From Gammaproteobacteria bacterium (lineage in GTDB: Bacteria; Pseudomonadota; Gammaproteobacteria; Pseudomonadales; Azotimanducaceae), in NCBI GenBank assembly GCA_026706385.1, contig JAPOYV010000047.1, positions 1 to 64,000 of the forward strand: a DNA stretch of 64,000 nt, read 5' to 3'. The translations under genes and the position numbers were made by a program. Position 1 is the first letter of the stretch; each line of letters starts with the position of its first letter. The notes under the pieces are model-generated. The model made no database searches. It was not told the DNA's origin and worked only from the letters and a program-made list of their open reading frames with translations. Below are positions 55,618 to 64,000 of this stretch, piece by piece.

Positions 55618-56748
55618 ATGGCGTTGACCGTGCTGCACACCGCCGACTGGCATCTGGGCAGGCGTTTCCCAGGCTTCGACCGTGATCAGGAGCTGCGCTT
55701 GACGCGCGCCCGCCTCGACGTGGTCGGGCGAATCCTGGACCTCGCCGAGAGCCGCAACGTGGACGCGGTGCTTTGCGCCGGCGACCTGTTCGACCAGCCG
55801 ACCCCGCCCGAGGAATGGTGGGGCGGCGTGTTACGCGAGTTCGAGCGGCGGGATTGGCAACGTCCGGTTGTGCTGCTGCCCGGCAACCACGACCCGCTGA
55901 CGCCCAACTCCCTTTACCACGCGGCCCACCCGTTCCGAGCGCGACTGCCGGGATACGTGCATGTCGTAGACGCGAAGGGCTGGGAGCTAAGTGTCGGGGA
56001 AAACGCGGTTGTCTTTGCAACCCCATGCACGTCCCATGCCGGCCAGACGGATCTCGCCGCGTCGCTGCCACAGCGCGAACACGGCGACGATCGCATTCGG
56101 GTCGGCCTGGTCCATGGTCAGACGTTCGACATCGAGGGCCACCAGACCAACTTCCCGATCGCACGCGGTACTGCGGCCGACCGCGGCCTAGACTACCTGG
56201 CGATCGGCGACACGCACACCTTCCGCGACGTGGAGCCGGGTGCGGCCGCTCCGACCGTCTATCCCGGTGCGCCGGAGGCGACCAACTTCGGCGAACGCGG
56301 CACCGGCAACGTCGCCCTGGTGTTCTTCCCGCTCGACCGCCGTCGGCGAGCCATCGTCCAGCCGGAGACCGTCGGCAGTTGGACCTGGCGGGAAGAGACG
56401 TGCACGTCCATCTCTGCGCTGCGGGCAGTGCGTGCGGACCCGGACCTGCGGCGCACCGTGCTACGTCTGACCTTGGACATGGAGGTGCCGATGTCCGAGT
56501 ACGACGAGGCCGAGCGCATACTCGACGAGCTTGCGGGCTCCATGGCGGCCACGCCGCGCGTCGGCGTGCTGGACGTCCATCGCCAGGGGCTGCGCCTCGC
56601 CACGGGTGCGCCGATCGAGTTCGATACCGCGTTGCCGGACGTGCTGAAGGTCACCGTCGAACAGTTGCGGCTGCGCGCAGAAACCGAGCCCGAACTCGCA
56701 GGCCGCGCCCTGCACCACCTCTACCGTCTGGCCAGAGACACCGCCTGA
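55618..56748 (+). CDS. SbcD/Mre11-like metallophosphoesterase (DNA exonuclease family)
   Basis: A 376-residue calcineurin-fold nuclease candidate. Metal-site motifs are in order: HTADWHLG (Asp10, His12), CAGDLFDQ (Asp56), LPGNHD (Asn90, His91), LVHGQTFD and AIGDTHTF. This order matches SbcD, Mre11 and YhaO. A C-terminal capping region of about 150 residues follows. GAGGAGG precedes the ATG at 55618. The gene lies 35 bases after the SNF2 gene and 4 bases before the SbcC-like gene, so the three are almost surely one transcript. It probably cuts DNA together with the ATPase. Confidence 0.88.
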   Translation: MALTVLHTADWHLGRRFPGFDRDQELRLTRARLDVVGRILDLAESRNVDAVLCAGDLFDQPTPPEEWWGGVLREFERRDWQRPVVLLPGNHDPLTPNSLYHAAHPFRARLPGYVHVVDAKGWELSVGENAVVFATPCTSHAGQTDLAASLPQREHGDDRIRVGLVHGQTFDIEGHQTNFPIARGTAADRGLDYLAIGDTHTFRDVEPGAAAPTVYPGAPEATNFGERGTGNVALVFFPLDRRRRAIVQPETVGSWTWREETCTSISALRAVRADPDLRRTVLRLTLDMEVPMSEYDEAERILDELAGSMAATPRVGVLDVHRQGLRLATGAPIEFDTALPDVLKVTVEQLRLRAETEPELAGRALHHLYRLARDTA

Positions 56749-56752
56749 GACC

Positions 56753-59700
56753 ATGTGGATCCGACGCCTCGAAGTCACTCACTGCGCCGGCATCGCCGCG
56801 GCGGGCATCGACTTCTCACCCGGGTTGAACGTACTGCACGGTCCGAACGAACTGGGCAAGTCGAGCCTGGTGGCGGCGATCCGGGCGGCGCTCCTGTTGC
56901 AGACCTCGGCGACGGCGGCGGATACGCTGCGCGACTGGAACTCGGTCGAGTCGCCGACCGTCGGATTGACATTCGAGCAGCAGCCCGGCCGCATCTGGCG
57001 GGTGCGCAAGACGTTCGCCCGCAGCGGCAACGCCTATCTCGACTTCTCCAAGGACGGCGAGGTCTTCGCCACCGAGAGCAAGGGCCGCGAGGTCGACGGG
57101 ACTTTGCAGACCATGCTCCGCTGGGGCATCGAGCCGCCAGGCGGGCGCGGCGGCAGGCGGGGCTTGCCGTCGTCGCTCATTTCGACGGCGCTGCTTGGCG
57201 AGCAAAGCGACGTGGTCGCCATTCTCGATCAGAGTCTAGCCAACGACGCGAGCACGTCCGGCCGGGACCAGCTAACCGAAGCGTTGCAGGCGCTCGCCGA
57301 GGATCCGCGTTTCAAACAGGTGGTCGATGCAGTACAGGAGAAGGTGGACGAGGCGTTCACCGCCACGGGCCGGAAGCGCACGGGACGCGGGTCGCCTTGG
57401 GCGAATCTACGCGAACAGCGGGAGAACGCCGCGGCGCGCGAGCGCGACATCCGCCAGCGGGTCGATGAGAGCGCTGGCGTGCGCAGCCACGTCGAGGCCT
57501 TGGGCGCGCAGTTGTTCGACGCCCGGGCGGAAGCTCTGAGGCTGACCACCACCCTCGCCCACCGGCGTCAGCGCGACGCCGCGGGTCAACGCCTCCGGGT
57601 GGCGGAAGGCGAATTGGAGGCGGTGGAGACCGCGTTGGCCCAACTCGCACAGAACCAGCAAGCCGTGGCCAAGGCCCGTGAGCGAGCGACCGAGCTCGAA
57701 GCGGCACACGCGACGCTTGCCGAGGCGCTGGAAACCACGACGCCGGAGGTGGCAGCGGCGCGCGATCAACTGCGCGAGCTAGAGTCCGGTGCCGACGAGC
57801 AGCAGCGGCGGCTGCGCGAGCAGGAGGCCGAGAACGGACGCCTGATCCTCACGCAGGAGCGGGCAACGCACGAACGAATGGTCGCCGATGCGAAAGGCGT
57901 CGCCTCGATCGAGGCCGGGATCCAGGCCGCCGTTCGGCAAGTTGAGACCCTCCTGGGTACGCTGGCCGAGAAACGCGAACTCCTCAAGCAGGGCCGGGCG
58001 GCAACCGAACAGGACCGAGACAAGCTCGCGGAGCTTGAACTCGAACGCGCGACAGCCCGCTACGTAGCCGCGCAGGACGCACTCGAAGCCGCCAAGGCGG
58101 ATCGCGATGCCGCGCGCACGATGGCGGCGAAGGCGGACGACCTCGACCGCCAAGCAGCCGCCCTTCGCGACGAGGCCACGTCCCTGAATGCACCCGACGA
58201 CATCGAATACGAGCGCCTGAGAAACGCCGAGACGGACTGGCGTCTCGCCGAGGCCAAACGGTCGGTCGGCTTCGTCACCGAAGTCACCTCGGCCAGTGCC
58301 GCAGACGCCTCCGCCGAGGTCGACGGCGAGGCGCAAGCGCTCCATCTGACGGCGGGCGAGCCGATGGAGTTGGAAGCAGACCAGGAACTCAAGCTCGATG
58401 TCGCCGACTTGGTCACCCTCCATGTTCGCGGCGGCGGACGTGACCTGTTGGCACAAGCGCGGGCAGCCCAGGAGCTTTGGCAGGCCGCCTCGCAACCGGT
58501 TTTCGGACGGACCGGCTGCACGACGCTCGACGAACTCGCGGCGCTCTGCAAGCGCGCAACCGCGCTCATCGAAGAAGCGGCCGAACTCGGCAGGCGGGCC
58601 GACGCGGCCCGTCAGCACGCCGATAACCTCGACCCACTCGAACAGCGCGTCGTCACCGAGACCGCCAACCGCAAGCGTATGCGGGACGCCCTAGCCGAAT
58701 TCCTGGATGACGGCGAAGCCGTGGCCGAACTCATCGCCAGCGTGGAAGGACCGCGCAGCGACCAAGCTGCGATCGCGGACGAAATCAGCACGCTCGAACG
58801 GGGCGTCCGTGAGCGCGAGCGGCTCTGCGACCGCATGGACAACGACATCGAAGCGAGCGCACGGGAACTCGAAGGCCAACGCCGAGACCTGGCCACCGAA
58901 CGCGCCCGTCTTGCGGACGAGGCCGAACGCGTGGGCGATTGGCGCCTCCTACTCGCCGGCGCCGACGCCGAAGGCGCGCGACTCGACCAGGAAATCCGTG
59001 CCGTCGAAGCCGACCTCAACGCGATCAGGACGCAGGCCACGGCGGAAGTCGAGGCTGCCCGCCAAGCCCTCGATAGCCTGATCAAACGCGAGGCGAGCGA
59101 ACAGCAGGCCTTGCGGGACAAGGCCGACGCGCTGGCCCGGATACGCACGGAGCTGGCGCGTCTCGAGGGCGAGACAGGGCCGCTCGGCATCAACGCCGAG
59201 GGCAAGGACGTTGACGCTGCTCGCGCCGAACGCGACCAAGCCAGAGATGCCCTGGCGGCAATCCCGCTAGCCGACAACGTCAACGACGTCGACGCGCTTG
59301 CAGGAGATGCCGACCGGGCCGAGCGGCTAGTCGCCACCCTCGAGTCCGACCGTCGCAAGGCGGAGGGCGCACTCGAACAGATGGGCGGGCAGTACCTCGA
59401 CGAGCAACGCCAACAGGTGGAGGACGCCGTCAAGGCACTCGAGACGCGGGAGCACGAACTGGAGATGGACTACGGGGCGTGGCGGCTGCTCCGCGACATC
59501 CTTGCCGACGCCGAGCAGACGGGAGCGGCACACCTCGGCAATGCGCTCGTCGAACCGGTCAGCCGTCGGATCGGCGCGCTCACGGGCGGGCGCTACGGCG
59601 ACGTTTCCATCGGCTCACAGCTTGACGCCAACGGCATTCAGCTTGGCGGTGGCGAACGCGCGTTCGATCGCCTATCCGTCGGCACCCAGGAACAGATCGC

Positions 59701-60061
59701 GCTTCTGCTGCGAGTCGCCATCGCCGAAGCCCTGGGGACGTTCGTTGTCCTCGACGATCAGTTGACGCAGTCTGACGCGGGGCGCATGGCCTGGATTAGG
59801 GAACTGCTCGCCGAGACGGCGCAGAACATCCAGGTCGTCGTGCTCACCTGCCACCCCGATGACTATCGGATCGGCGACAACCGCCACGTCGTGGACCTAA
59901 CGCAGTGCGTGACCCGCAGCGACGCGCCAACCGTGGCAGACGTGCCCGACCGATCCGACCGCCAGCCACGTCGACGGCAGCGGACGCTTCCGGAGAGTGA
60001 CCACTCGGGCGACGACCCAGCCGCCGCGTTGAGAGAGTCGTTGGCCCGGCGCGAGAGTTAG
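56753..60061 (+). CDS. SbcC/Rad50-like ATPase (YhaN type)
   Basis: A 1102-residue SMC-like ATPase. The N-terminal half-site holds Walker A GPNELGKSS (30-38). Long coiled coils span about 200-930, with a globular piece near 530-620. The C-terminal half-site has the signature LSVGTQEQIALLLR (about 974-987) and Walker B FVVLDDQLTQSD, with Asp1001-Asp1002 where Rad50 has Asp-Glu. No CxxC zinc hook is visible in the coiled coil, unlike Rad50/SbcC; this fits the YhaN group. The tail is basic. It starts 4 bases after the SbcD-like stop. Together they should form an ATP-gated nuclease. Confidence 0.88.
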   Translation: MWIRRLEVTHCAGIAAAGIDFSPGLNVLHGPNELGKSSLVAAIRAALLLQTSATAADTLRDWNSVESPTVGLTFEQQPGRIWRVRKTFARSGNAYLDFSKDGEVFATESKGREVDGTLQTMLRWGIEPPGGRGGRRGLPSSLISTALLGEQSDVVAILDQSLANDASTSGRDQLTEALQALAEDPRFKQVVDAVQEKVDEAFTATGRKRTGRGSPWANLREQRENAAARERDIRQRVDESAGVRSHVEALGAQLFDARAEALRLTTTLAHRRQRDAAGQRLRVAEGELEAVETALAQLAQNQQAVAKARERATELEAAHATLAEALETTTPEVAAARDQLRELESGADEQQRRLREQEAENGRLILTQERATHERMVADAKGVASIEAGIQAAVRQVETLLGTLAEKRELLKQGRAATEQDRDKLAELELERATARYVAAQDALEAAKADRDAARTMAAKADDLDRQAAALRDEATSLNAPDDIEYERLRNAETDWRLAEAKRSVGFVTEVTSASAADASAEVDGEAQALHLTAGEPMELEADQELKLDVADLVTLHVRGGGRDLLAQARAAQELWQAASQPVFGRTGCTTLDELAALCKRATALIEEAAELGRRADAARQHADNLDPLEQRVVTETANRKRMRDALAEFLDDGEAVAELIASVEGPRSDQAAIADEISTLERGVRERERLCDRMDNDIEASARELEGQRRDLATERARLADEAERVGDWRLLLAGADAEGARLDQEIRAVEADLNAIRTQATAEVEAARQALDSLIKREASEQQALRDKADALARIRTELARLEGETGPLGINAEGKDVDAARAERDQARDALAAIPLADNVNDVDALAGDADRAERLVATLESDRRKAEGALEQMGGQYLDEQRQQVEDAVKALETREHELEMDYGAWRLLRDILADAEQTGAAHLGNALVEPVSRRIGALTGGRYGDVSIGSQLDANGIQLGGGERAFDRLSVGTQEQIALLLRVAIAEALGTFVVLDDQLTQSDAGRMAWIRELLAETAQNIQVVVLTCHPDDYRIGDNRHVVDLTQCVTRSDAPTVADVPDRSDRQPRRRQRTLPESDHSGDDPAAALRESLARRES

Positions 60062-60070
60062 GCGCGTCGA

Positions 60071-60150
60071 GGTGCGCGGGCGTCCTCGCCCGCAACGAGC
60101 TTGTGCCACCCGGAAAGGCGGACGTGGACGTCCGCGCACCGTCGTCAGGG
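60071..60150 (-). repeat. Dispersed 3'-end repeat, copy B
   Basis: Related to 34449-34548. It contains two hairpins: GCGGGC/GCCCGC and a nearly perfect palindrome GCGGACGT-GG-ACGTCCGC. It fills the gap between the SbcC-like gene and the convergent PQQ dehydrogenase and includes the stop codon of the latter. It could serve as a terminator for both. Confidence 0.6.
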
Positions 60151-62094
60151 CGGATCGGCCAGCCGGAACGCGACAACCTGGTCGCCCCGCCCGCCGCCTT
60201 CCGTCAGGCCACCGCCCGTCGCAACGACGACGTAGTCCATGCCGTCGTGCCGGTAGCCCATGGGTGTTGCGTGGGCACTGGCCGGGAGGAGCTGCGTCCA
60301 CACCTCGCGACCATCGGAGGCGTCGTAGCCGCGCAGCAGGTGATCGGACGTCGTCGCGATGAACACCACGCCACCCGCCGTGACCATGGGGCCAGCGTTG
60401 AAGACAGACCCCCAGTTCGTGCCCTCGTCACCGGCCCCGGGCAGTATTCCGAGCGGCCGTTCCCACAGGACATCACCGCGATCCAGGTCCACCGCGACGA
60501 GCGTGGCCCAGGGGCCTTCAAGGCACGGCAGGCCGTTGTAGAGCAGGTCGAATCGTGACATCCCGTACGGGGTGCCATCCTGCTCCGTGTGCTGTGCCCG
60601 CGCCCCGTTCAGCGTGCCCCGGCGCGCGGCCGCTCGGTATTCCTTCCGCGGGATCAACCTGACGATCGTCGGCATCCGGGTGACCGTCAGGTAGCCGATG
60701 CGCGAGGCCCGGTCGTAGGCCATCGAGCCCCAGTTCGTGCCACCGATGTTGCCCGGATAGACCAGCGAGCCCTCGAGGCTCGGCGGCGTGAAGATGCCGT
60801 CGTAGCGGATGCCGTCCAAGCGCCTCTCGCAGCCAGCGCGGTGCTCCGCGTTGAAGTCCCATACGCCGAGCGGTCGGGCGTCGGTGTCGTGCAGCCGCAA
60901 CTTCGGAAACGGCTGGGTTCGTGACGCCTGCTCGCCGGGCACATTGCTTTGCGGCACGGGGCGTTCCTCCACCGCATGCAGGGGCTCGCCGGTCTCCCGG
61001 TCCAGCACGAAAACGAACCCGGTCTTGCCGGCGTGGGCGACGGCGGGTCTCCGTACGCCGTCCTCAGACGTGTGTTCGAAGAGGAGCGGTTGGGCAGCGA
61101 GGTCGTAGTCCCACAGGTCGTGGCGGACGGTCTGGTAGCCCCAGACGAACGCACCTGTTGATGCGCGCAGCGCGACGACCGAGCTGGCGAAGGCGTTGTC
61201 GCCCGAGCGCAGGCCACCGTAGAAGTCCGGCGACGGCGACGTCGTGGGCAGGAAGACGAGATCGCGCTCCGCGTCGGCGGCCATCACGCTCCAGACGTTT
61301 GCCCCGCCGGTTAGGTTGCGCTCCGGGTCCGCCCAGCTAGCGGCAGCCGGATGGTCGTCGCCGCGCGGCAGGGGATCCCACGCCCAGACGAGAGATCCGT
61401 CGCGCACGTCATAGCCGCGGACCGTGCCCGGCTGAAGCTCGGCCGCCCCGTTGTCGCCGACGGCGGACCCGACCACGACGACGTCCCCCACCACCGTGGG
61501 TGGAGACGTGACGGAGTAGTCCCACTTGTAGTAGCAACGGATTCCCACCGACAGGTCAACTTCGCCCCCGTCGCCGAAGTCGTCGCACGGCGCGCCGGTG
61601 TCGGCGTCGATGGCGATAAGGCGCGCGTCGAGCGTGCCTAGGAATACGCGCGTTCGGCATGGGCCAGCGACCGATGCGGATCCTTCCCAAGCCGCTACGC
61701 CGCGCGAGACGAACATCTCGCTGTACGGCCTCGAGAAGTCGACCCTCGGATCGTACTTCCAGATCTCCTCGCCCGTGGCCGGATGCAGGGCGTACACGCG
61801 GTTGAACCCCGTCGAGGTGATCAACTTGCCCTGGACGAGGATCGGCGTCGCCCGCATCCTCGACGGATTCCCGTCGAAGCCGCGACCAGCGGTCGCGTCC
61901 CCGGTTCGGTACGTCCAAGCCAGCGCGAGGTCCTCGACGTTTCCGGGTGTGATCGCGGACGCCGCGGCATACCGGTCGCCTGCGAGCGAACCGCCGTAAT
62001 GCGGCCACCCGTCCTCTCCCCTCGTCGCCGAGACGCACCCCACGACGAGCGCCAAAGCCAGGAAACCGGGGGCGACCCGCCTAGACAGGATCAA
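60145..62094 (-). CDS. PQQ-dependent dehydrogenase (quinoprotein, GDH-like)
   Basis: A 649-residue exported enzyme. The signal sequence LALALVVGC suggests a lipoprotein. The eight-bladed propeller shows repeated tryptophan-docking motifs such as VYALHPATGEEIWKYDP, IAIDADTGAPCDDFGDGG and VVALRASTGAFVWGYQ. It resembles soluble-domain quinoprotein glucose/alcohol dehydrogenases without a cytochrome domain; electrons would go to quinone or a periplasmic carrier. The start is a TTG at 62094, overlapping the 2-hydroxyacid dehydrogenase gene by 14 bases, with GGAGTGGG upstream. The substrate is unknown. Its last codons lie in a dispersed repeat. Confidence 0.85.
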   Translation of the reverse strand: MILSRRVAPGFLALALVVGCVSATRGEDGWPHYGGSLAGDRYAAASAITPGNVEDLALAWTYRTGDATAGRGFDGNPSRMRATPILVQGKLITSTGFNRVYALHPATGEEIWKYDPRVDFSRPYSEMFVSRGVAAWEGSASVAGPCRTRVFLGTLDARLIAIDADTGAPCDDFGDGGEVDLSVGIRCYYKWDYSVTSPPTVVGDVVVVGSAVGDNGAAELQPGTVRGYDVRDGSLVWAWDPLPRGDDHPAAASWADPERNLTGGANVWSVMAADAERDLVFLPTTSPSPDFYGGLRSGDNAFASSVVALRASTGAFVWGYQTVRHDLWDYDLAAQPLLFEHTSEDGVRRPAVAHAGKTGFVFVLDRETGEPLHAVEERPVPQSNVPGEQASRTQPFPKLRLHDTDARPLGVWDFNAEHRAGCERRLDGIRYDGIFTPPSLEGSLVYPGNIGGTNWGSMAYDRASRIGYLTVTRMPTIVRLIPRKEYRAAARRGTLNGARAQHTEQDGTPYGMSRFDLLYNGLPCLEGPWATLVAVDLDRGDVLWERPLGILPGAGDEGTNWGSVFNAGPMVTAGGVVFIATTSDHLLRGYDASDGREVWTQLLPASAHATPMGYRHDGMDYVVVATGGGLTEGGGRGDQVVAFRLADPP

Positions 62095-63055
62095 CGACCC
62101 ACTCCGGCGGTTCCCCCCGCGCGATCCGTTCCGCGTTCTCCACGGCGTTTCGAGTCACGCTCACAGTCGACTCCACGGCGCGCGAGCCGAGGTGGGGCGT
62201 CAGCACGACGTTGGGCATCGTCACGAGCGGGTTGTCCGCCGCGATCGGCTCGGTCTCCATGACATCGAGGCCCGCGGCGAAGATCTCGCCGGTCTGCAAC
62301 GCGTGGATCAGCGCCGCTTCGTCAACCACCGGTCCTCGACAGGTGTTGATGAGCACGGCCGTGGGTTTCATCGCCCGGAACTCGGCCGTGGACACCATGG
62401 CGCGCGTCGAAGCATCGAGCGGCACGTGCAGCGAGACGATGTCGGACGTGGTGAAGAGTTCGTCCCGCCCGATGCGCCGCGCGCCGGCTTGGCGCTCGTA
62501 GTCGGCGTCGTAGGCGACGACATCGTGATAGACGATCTCGGCGCCCCAAGTCTGCAGACGGCGCGCGACACCGGAGCCGATGTTGCCGAGACCGACGATG
62601 CCGATGCGCTTGTCGGTCAGTGTCTGGAAGTCCGTCAACGGGCCGGTGACATCACGCGACCAGCGCCCCGCTCGCACGCTCGCCGCCTGCCGGTCGAGCT
62701 TGTGGTTGACCATGAGCAGAAGACCGATGGCGTGCTCCGCCACGCAGGCCGCGTTGCCGCCCCCGCAGTTGGCGACCTGGATGCCGAGGTTCAGGAGCCG
62801 TGCCTTGTCGAGACCCTCGGTTCCGGCGCTGAACGTCTGCACCAGCTTGAGGCCTTCGATGCCGGCGGCGATGTCGTTGGTGGCTGGACGGTTCGGCGCG
62901 ACGAGCACCTCGGCGCCCGCGCAGGCCGCGTGGATCTCCGCCAGGTCCGCGCGCGGATCGACCCGCTCGAAGACGACGTCGCGCGCCAACGCGTTCATCT
63001 CCTCGACGCGTGTCTGGGCCGCCTCCGGGAGAAGGACAACGGCCTTGGCTCGCAT
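62081..63055 (-). CDS. D-isomer-specific 2-hydroxyacid dehydrogenase
   Basis: A 324-residue NAD(P)-dependent enzyme reducing 2-ketoacids or oxidising D-2-hydroxyacids. The Rossmann motif is GIVGLGNIGSGVARRL. The catalytic residues are Arg in NTCRGPVVDE, Glu in DVMETEPI and His in LTPHLGSRA. The ATG at 63055 lies 5 bases after the amidohydrolase stop; its 3' end overlaps the PQQ dehydrogenase start. The three genes therefore form one operon. The substrate is not assignable. Confidence 0.92.
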   Translation of the reverse strand: MRAKAVVLLPEAAQTRVEEMNALARDVVFERVDPRADLAEIHAACAGAEVLVAPNRPATNDIAAGIEGLKLVQTFSAGTEGLDKARLLNLGIQVANCGGGNAACVAEHAIGLLLMVNHKLDRQAASVRAGRWSRDVTGPLTDFQTLTDKRIGIVGLGNIGSGVARRLQTWGAEIVYHDVVAYDADYERQAGARRIGRDELFTTSDIVSLHVPLDASTRAMVSTAEFRAMKPTAVLINTCRGPVVDEAALIHALQTGEIFAAGLDVMETEPIAADNPLVTMPNVVLTPHLGSRAVESTVSVTRNAVENAERIARGEPPEWVVDPV

Positions 63056-63060
63056 CGGCT

Positions 63061-64000
63061 CTAGCCCGCTGCCGCCTGCATTGCGCCGGGCAGATCCAGT
63101 CTGTAGATCCGCCGCACGTTGTCGCCGAGGACCTTCGCGCGCGCCGAGTCGGGGAGCCGGTCCGCGAAGGCTTTCAGGTCGTCGACCCAGGTATGCGGAT
63201 GATCGGGATGCGGGTAATCGGTCGCCCACATGAAGTTGTCGGCCCCGACGTGGTCGATGATGAACGGTGCCGCCGTCTCGTCCGGGTCGCCGGAGATGAA
63301 GCACTGGCGTTGGAAATATTCGGTTGCGGTCGCCCGTTTGCCGGCCAGGTTCATCGACCGCGTGAATGCGTCCAGCCGATCGAGCATGGCACCGATCCAG
63401 CCCGAACCGGACTCGAGGACGCCGACGCGCAAGTCGGGGAAACGGTCGAGCGTGCCGAGCGCAATGAACGAGATCAGCGCCTGCTGGACGATGGAGCGCA
63501 GCCAGATCATGCCGGCGAAGCCGCCACCCTCGGGTGGCCAGTCGAAGATACCGGCCGCAGGGCCGTGGGGATGGAACGTCGGATGGATGGCGATCGGCAC
63601 GTCGAGTTCGACGCACTTCTTGTAAAGCACGTCGTGGTCCGGATGGCCGTGGATCACCCTGTTGTGGTTGAACGGGTTGACCCAGCCACCCTTGCAGCCG
63701 TCGCGCACCGCGCGCTCGAGTTCAGCGGCCGAGCCCTCGGGGTCGAGAAGCGTCAGCATGGCGATGGGCACCAGGCGACCGCCACTGTCGCGGCAGAAGT
63801 CCGCGATCCAACGGTTGTAGGCCCGCGCGTAGGCGAGACTGATCTCCGGGTCGGTCTCCTCCACTTCCCACAAGAGGCCAATGGTCGGATAGAGCAGCGA
63901 GCAGACCAGGTTCTCCTGGTCCATGAGCTTGAGACGGTCCGCGGCATCGCATGCGCCGAGAGGCATGCTGTCGGCATAGCGGCGGTCCGGGCTCGGCTTC
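63061..64000 (-). CDS. Amidohydrolase family 2 protein (5' end beyond the window)
   Basis: At least 313 residues of a TIM-barrel amidohydrolase related to ACMSD and other decarboxylases/hydrolases. Seen here are AIHPTFHPHG (metal or substrate His), FPDLRVGVLESGSGW, CFISGDPDE and the catalytic Asp in WATDYPHPDHPH. The N-terminal HxH motif lies upstream, off the window; the frame stays open to base 64000. The 5-base spacing to the 2-hydroxyacid dehydrogenase shows co-transcription. Such enzymes decarboxylate or hydrolyse aromatic or cyclic acids. Confidence 0.88.
   Translation of the reverse strand, partial: KPSPDRRYADSMPLGACDAADRLKLMDQENLVCSLLYPTIGLLWEVEETDPEISLAYARAYNRWIADFCRDSGGRLVPIAMLTLLDPEGSAAELERAVRDGCKGGWVNPFNHNRVIHGHPDHDVLYKKCVELDVPIAIHPTFHPHGPAAGIFDWPPEGGGFAGMIWLRSIVQQALISFIALGTLDRFPDLRVGVLESGSGWIGAMLDRLDAFTRSMNLAGKRATATEYFQRQCFISGDPDETAAPFIIDHVGADNFMWATDYPHPDHPHTWVDDLKAFADRLPDSARAKVLGDNVRRIYRLDLPGAMQAAAG

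Noticed and set aside
56753-60061. Classical SbcC with zinc hook
   Set aside because: No CxxC is visible in the coiled-coil middle, so the YhaN-type assignment is preferred.

Overview
The window is GC-rich, gene-dense chromosomal DNA, probably from an uncultured, free-living or host-associated gammaproteobacterium. The clues are a two-domain NfuA with a near-perfect IscR-type site, a full-length cobalamin-dependent MetH, a TonB-dependent receptor, two RND efflux systems, and many SDR, enolase-superfamily, PQQ-dehydrogenase and amidohydrolase genes. Taxonomy is inferred from gene content only. No rRNA, CRISPR array or prophage was seen.

Layout. 1-9.8 kb is housekeeping and small-molecule metabolism: DAHP synthase (behind a leader hairpin), a methyltransferase, a homocysteine methyltransferase overlapping nfuA, an MDR reductase, a large PEP-synthase/rifampin-phosphotransferase-like enzyme, an SDR and an aldo/keto reductase. 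9.8-17.2 kb holds a degenerate transposase-like gene, metH, and a small accessory patch. That patch has a Cre-like tyrosine recombinase bracketed by two inverted lox-like sites, then two small secreted/membrane proteins. 17.3-25.3 kb is catabolic and redox genes plus a frameshifted HEPN-like gene. 25.4-28.0 kb is a three-gene ABC-2 exporter. 28.2-34.9 kb has a coupled TPR lipoprotein/CRTAC1 lipoprotein pair, a TonB receptor with a visible promoter, and a cupin. 35.0-37.2 kb has a slipin, a tRNA-like element and a probable small RNA with consensus promoter and intrinsic terminator. 37.2-41.7 kb has an M28 peptidase, a VOC protein, an alanine symporter and HicBA. 41.8-52.2 kb carries two RND efflux systems. 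The second permease is fused to a C-terminal domain that looks like a catalytically dead GlnE (glutamine synthetase adenylyltransferase) module. 52.3-60.1 kb is a possible ribbon-helix-helix regulator gene followed by a SNF2 helicase, an SbcD-like nuclease and an SbcC/YhaN-like ATPase, a candidate DNA-processing or defence operon. 60.1-64.0 kb is a PQQ dehydrogenase, a 2-hydroxyacid dehydrogenase and an amidohydrolase cut by the window edge.

The strongest novelty candidates are the RND-GlnE fusion, the SNF2/SbcD/SbcC-like operon with its putative tandem-operator regulator, the Cre-like recombinase with its own inverted lox-like sites, and the small RNA at about 37 kb. All functional statements come from reading motifs by eye; no database search was possible.
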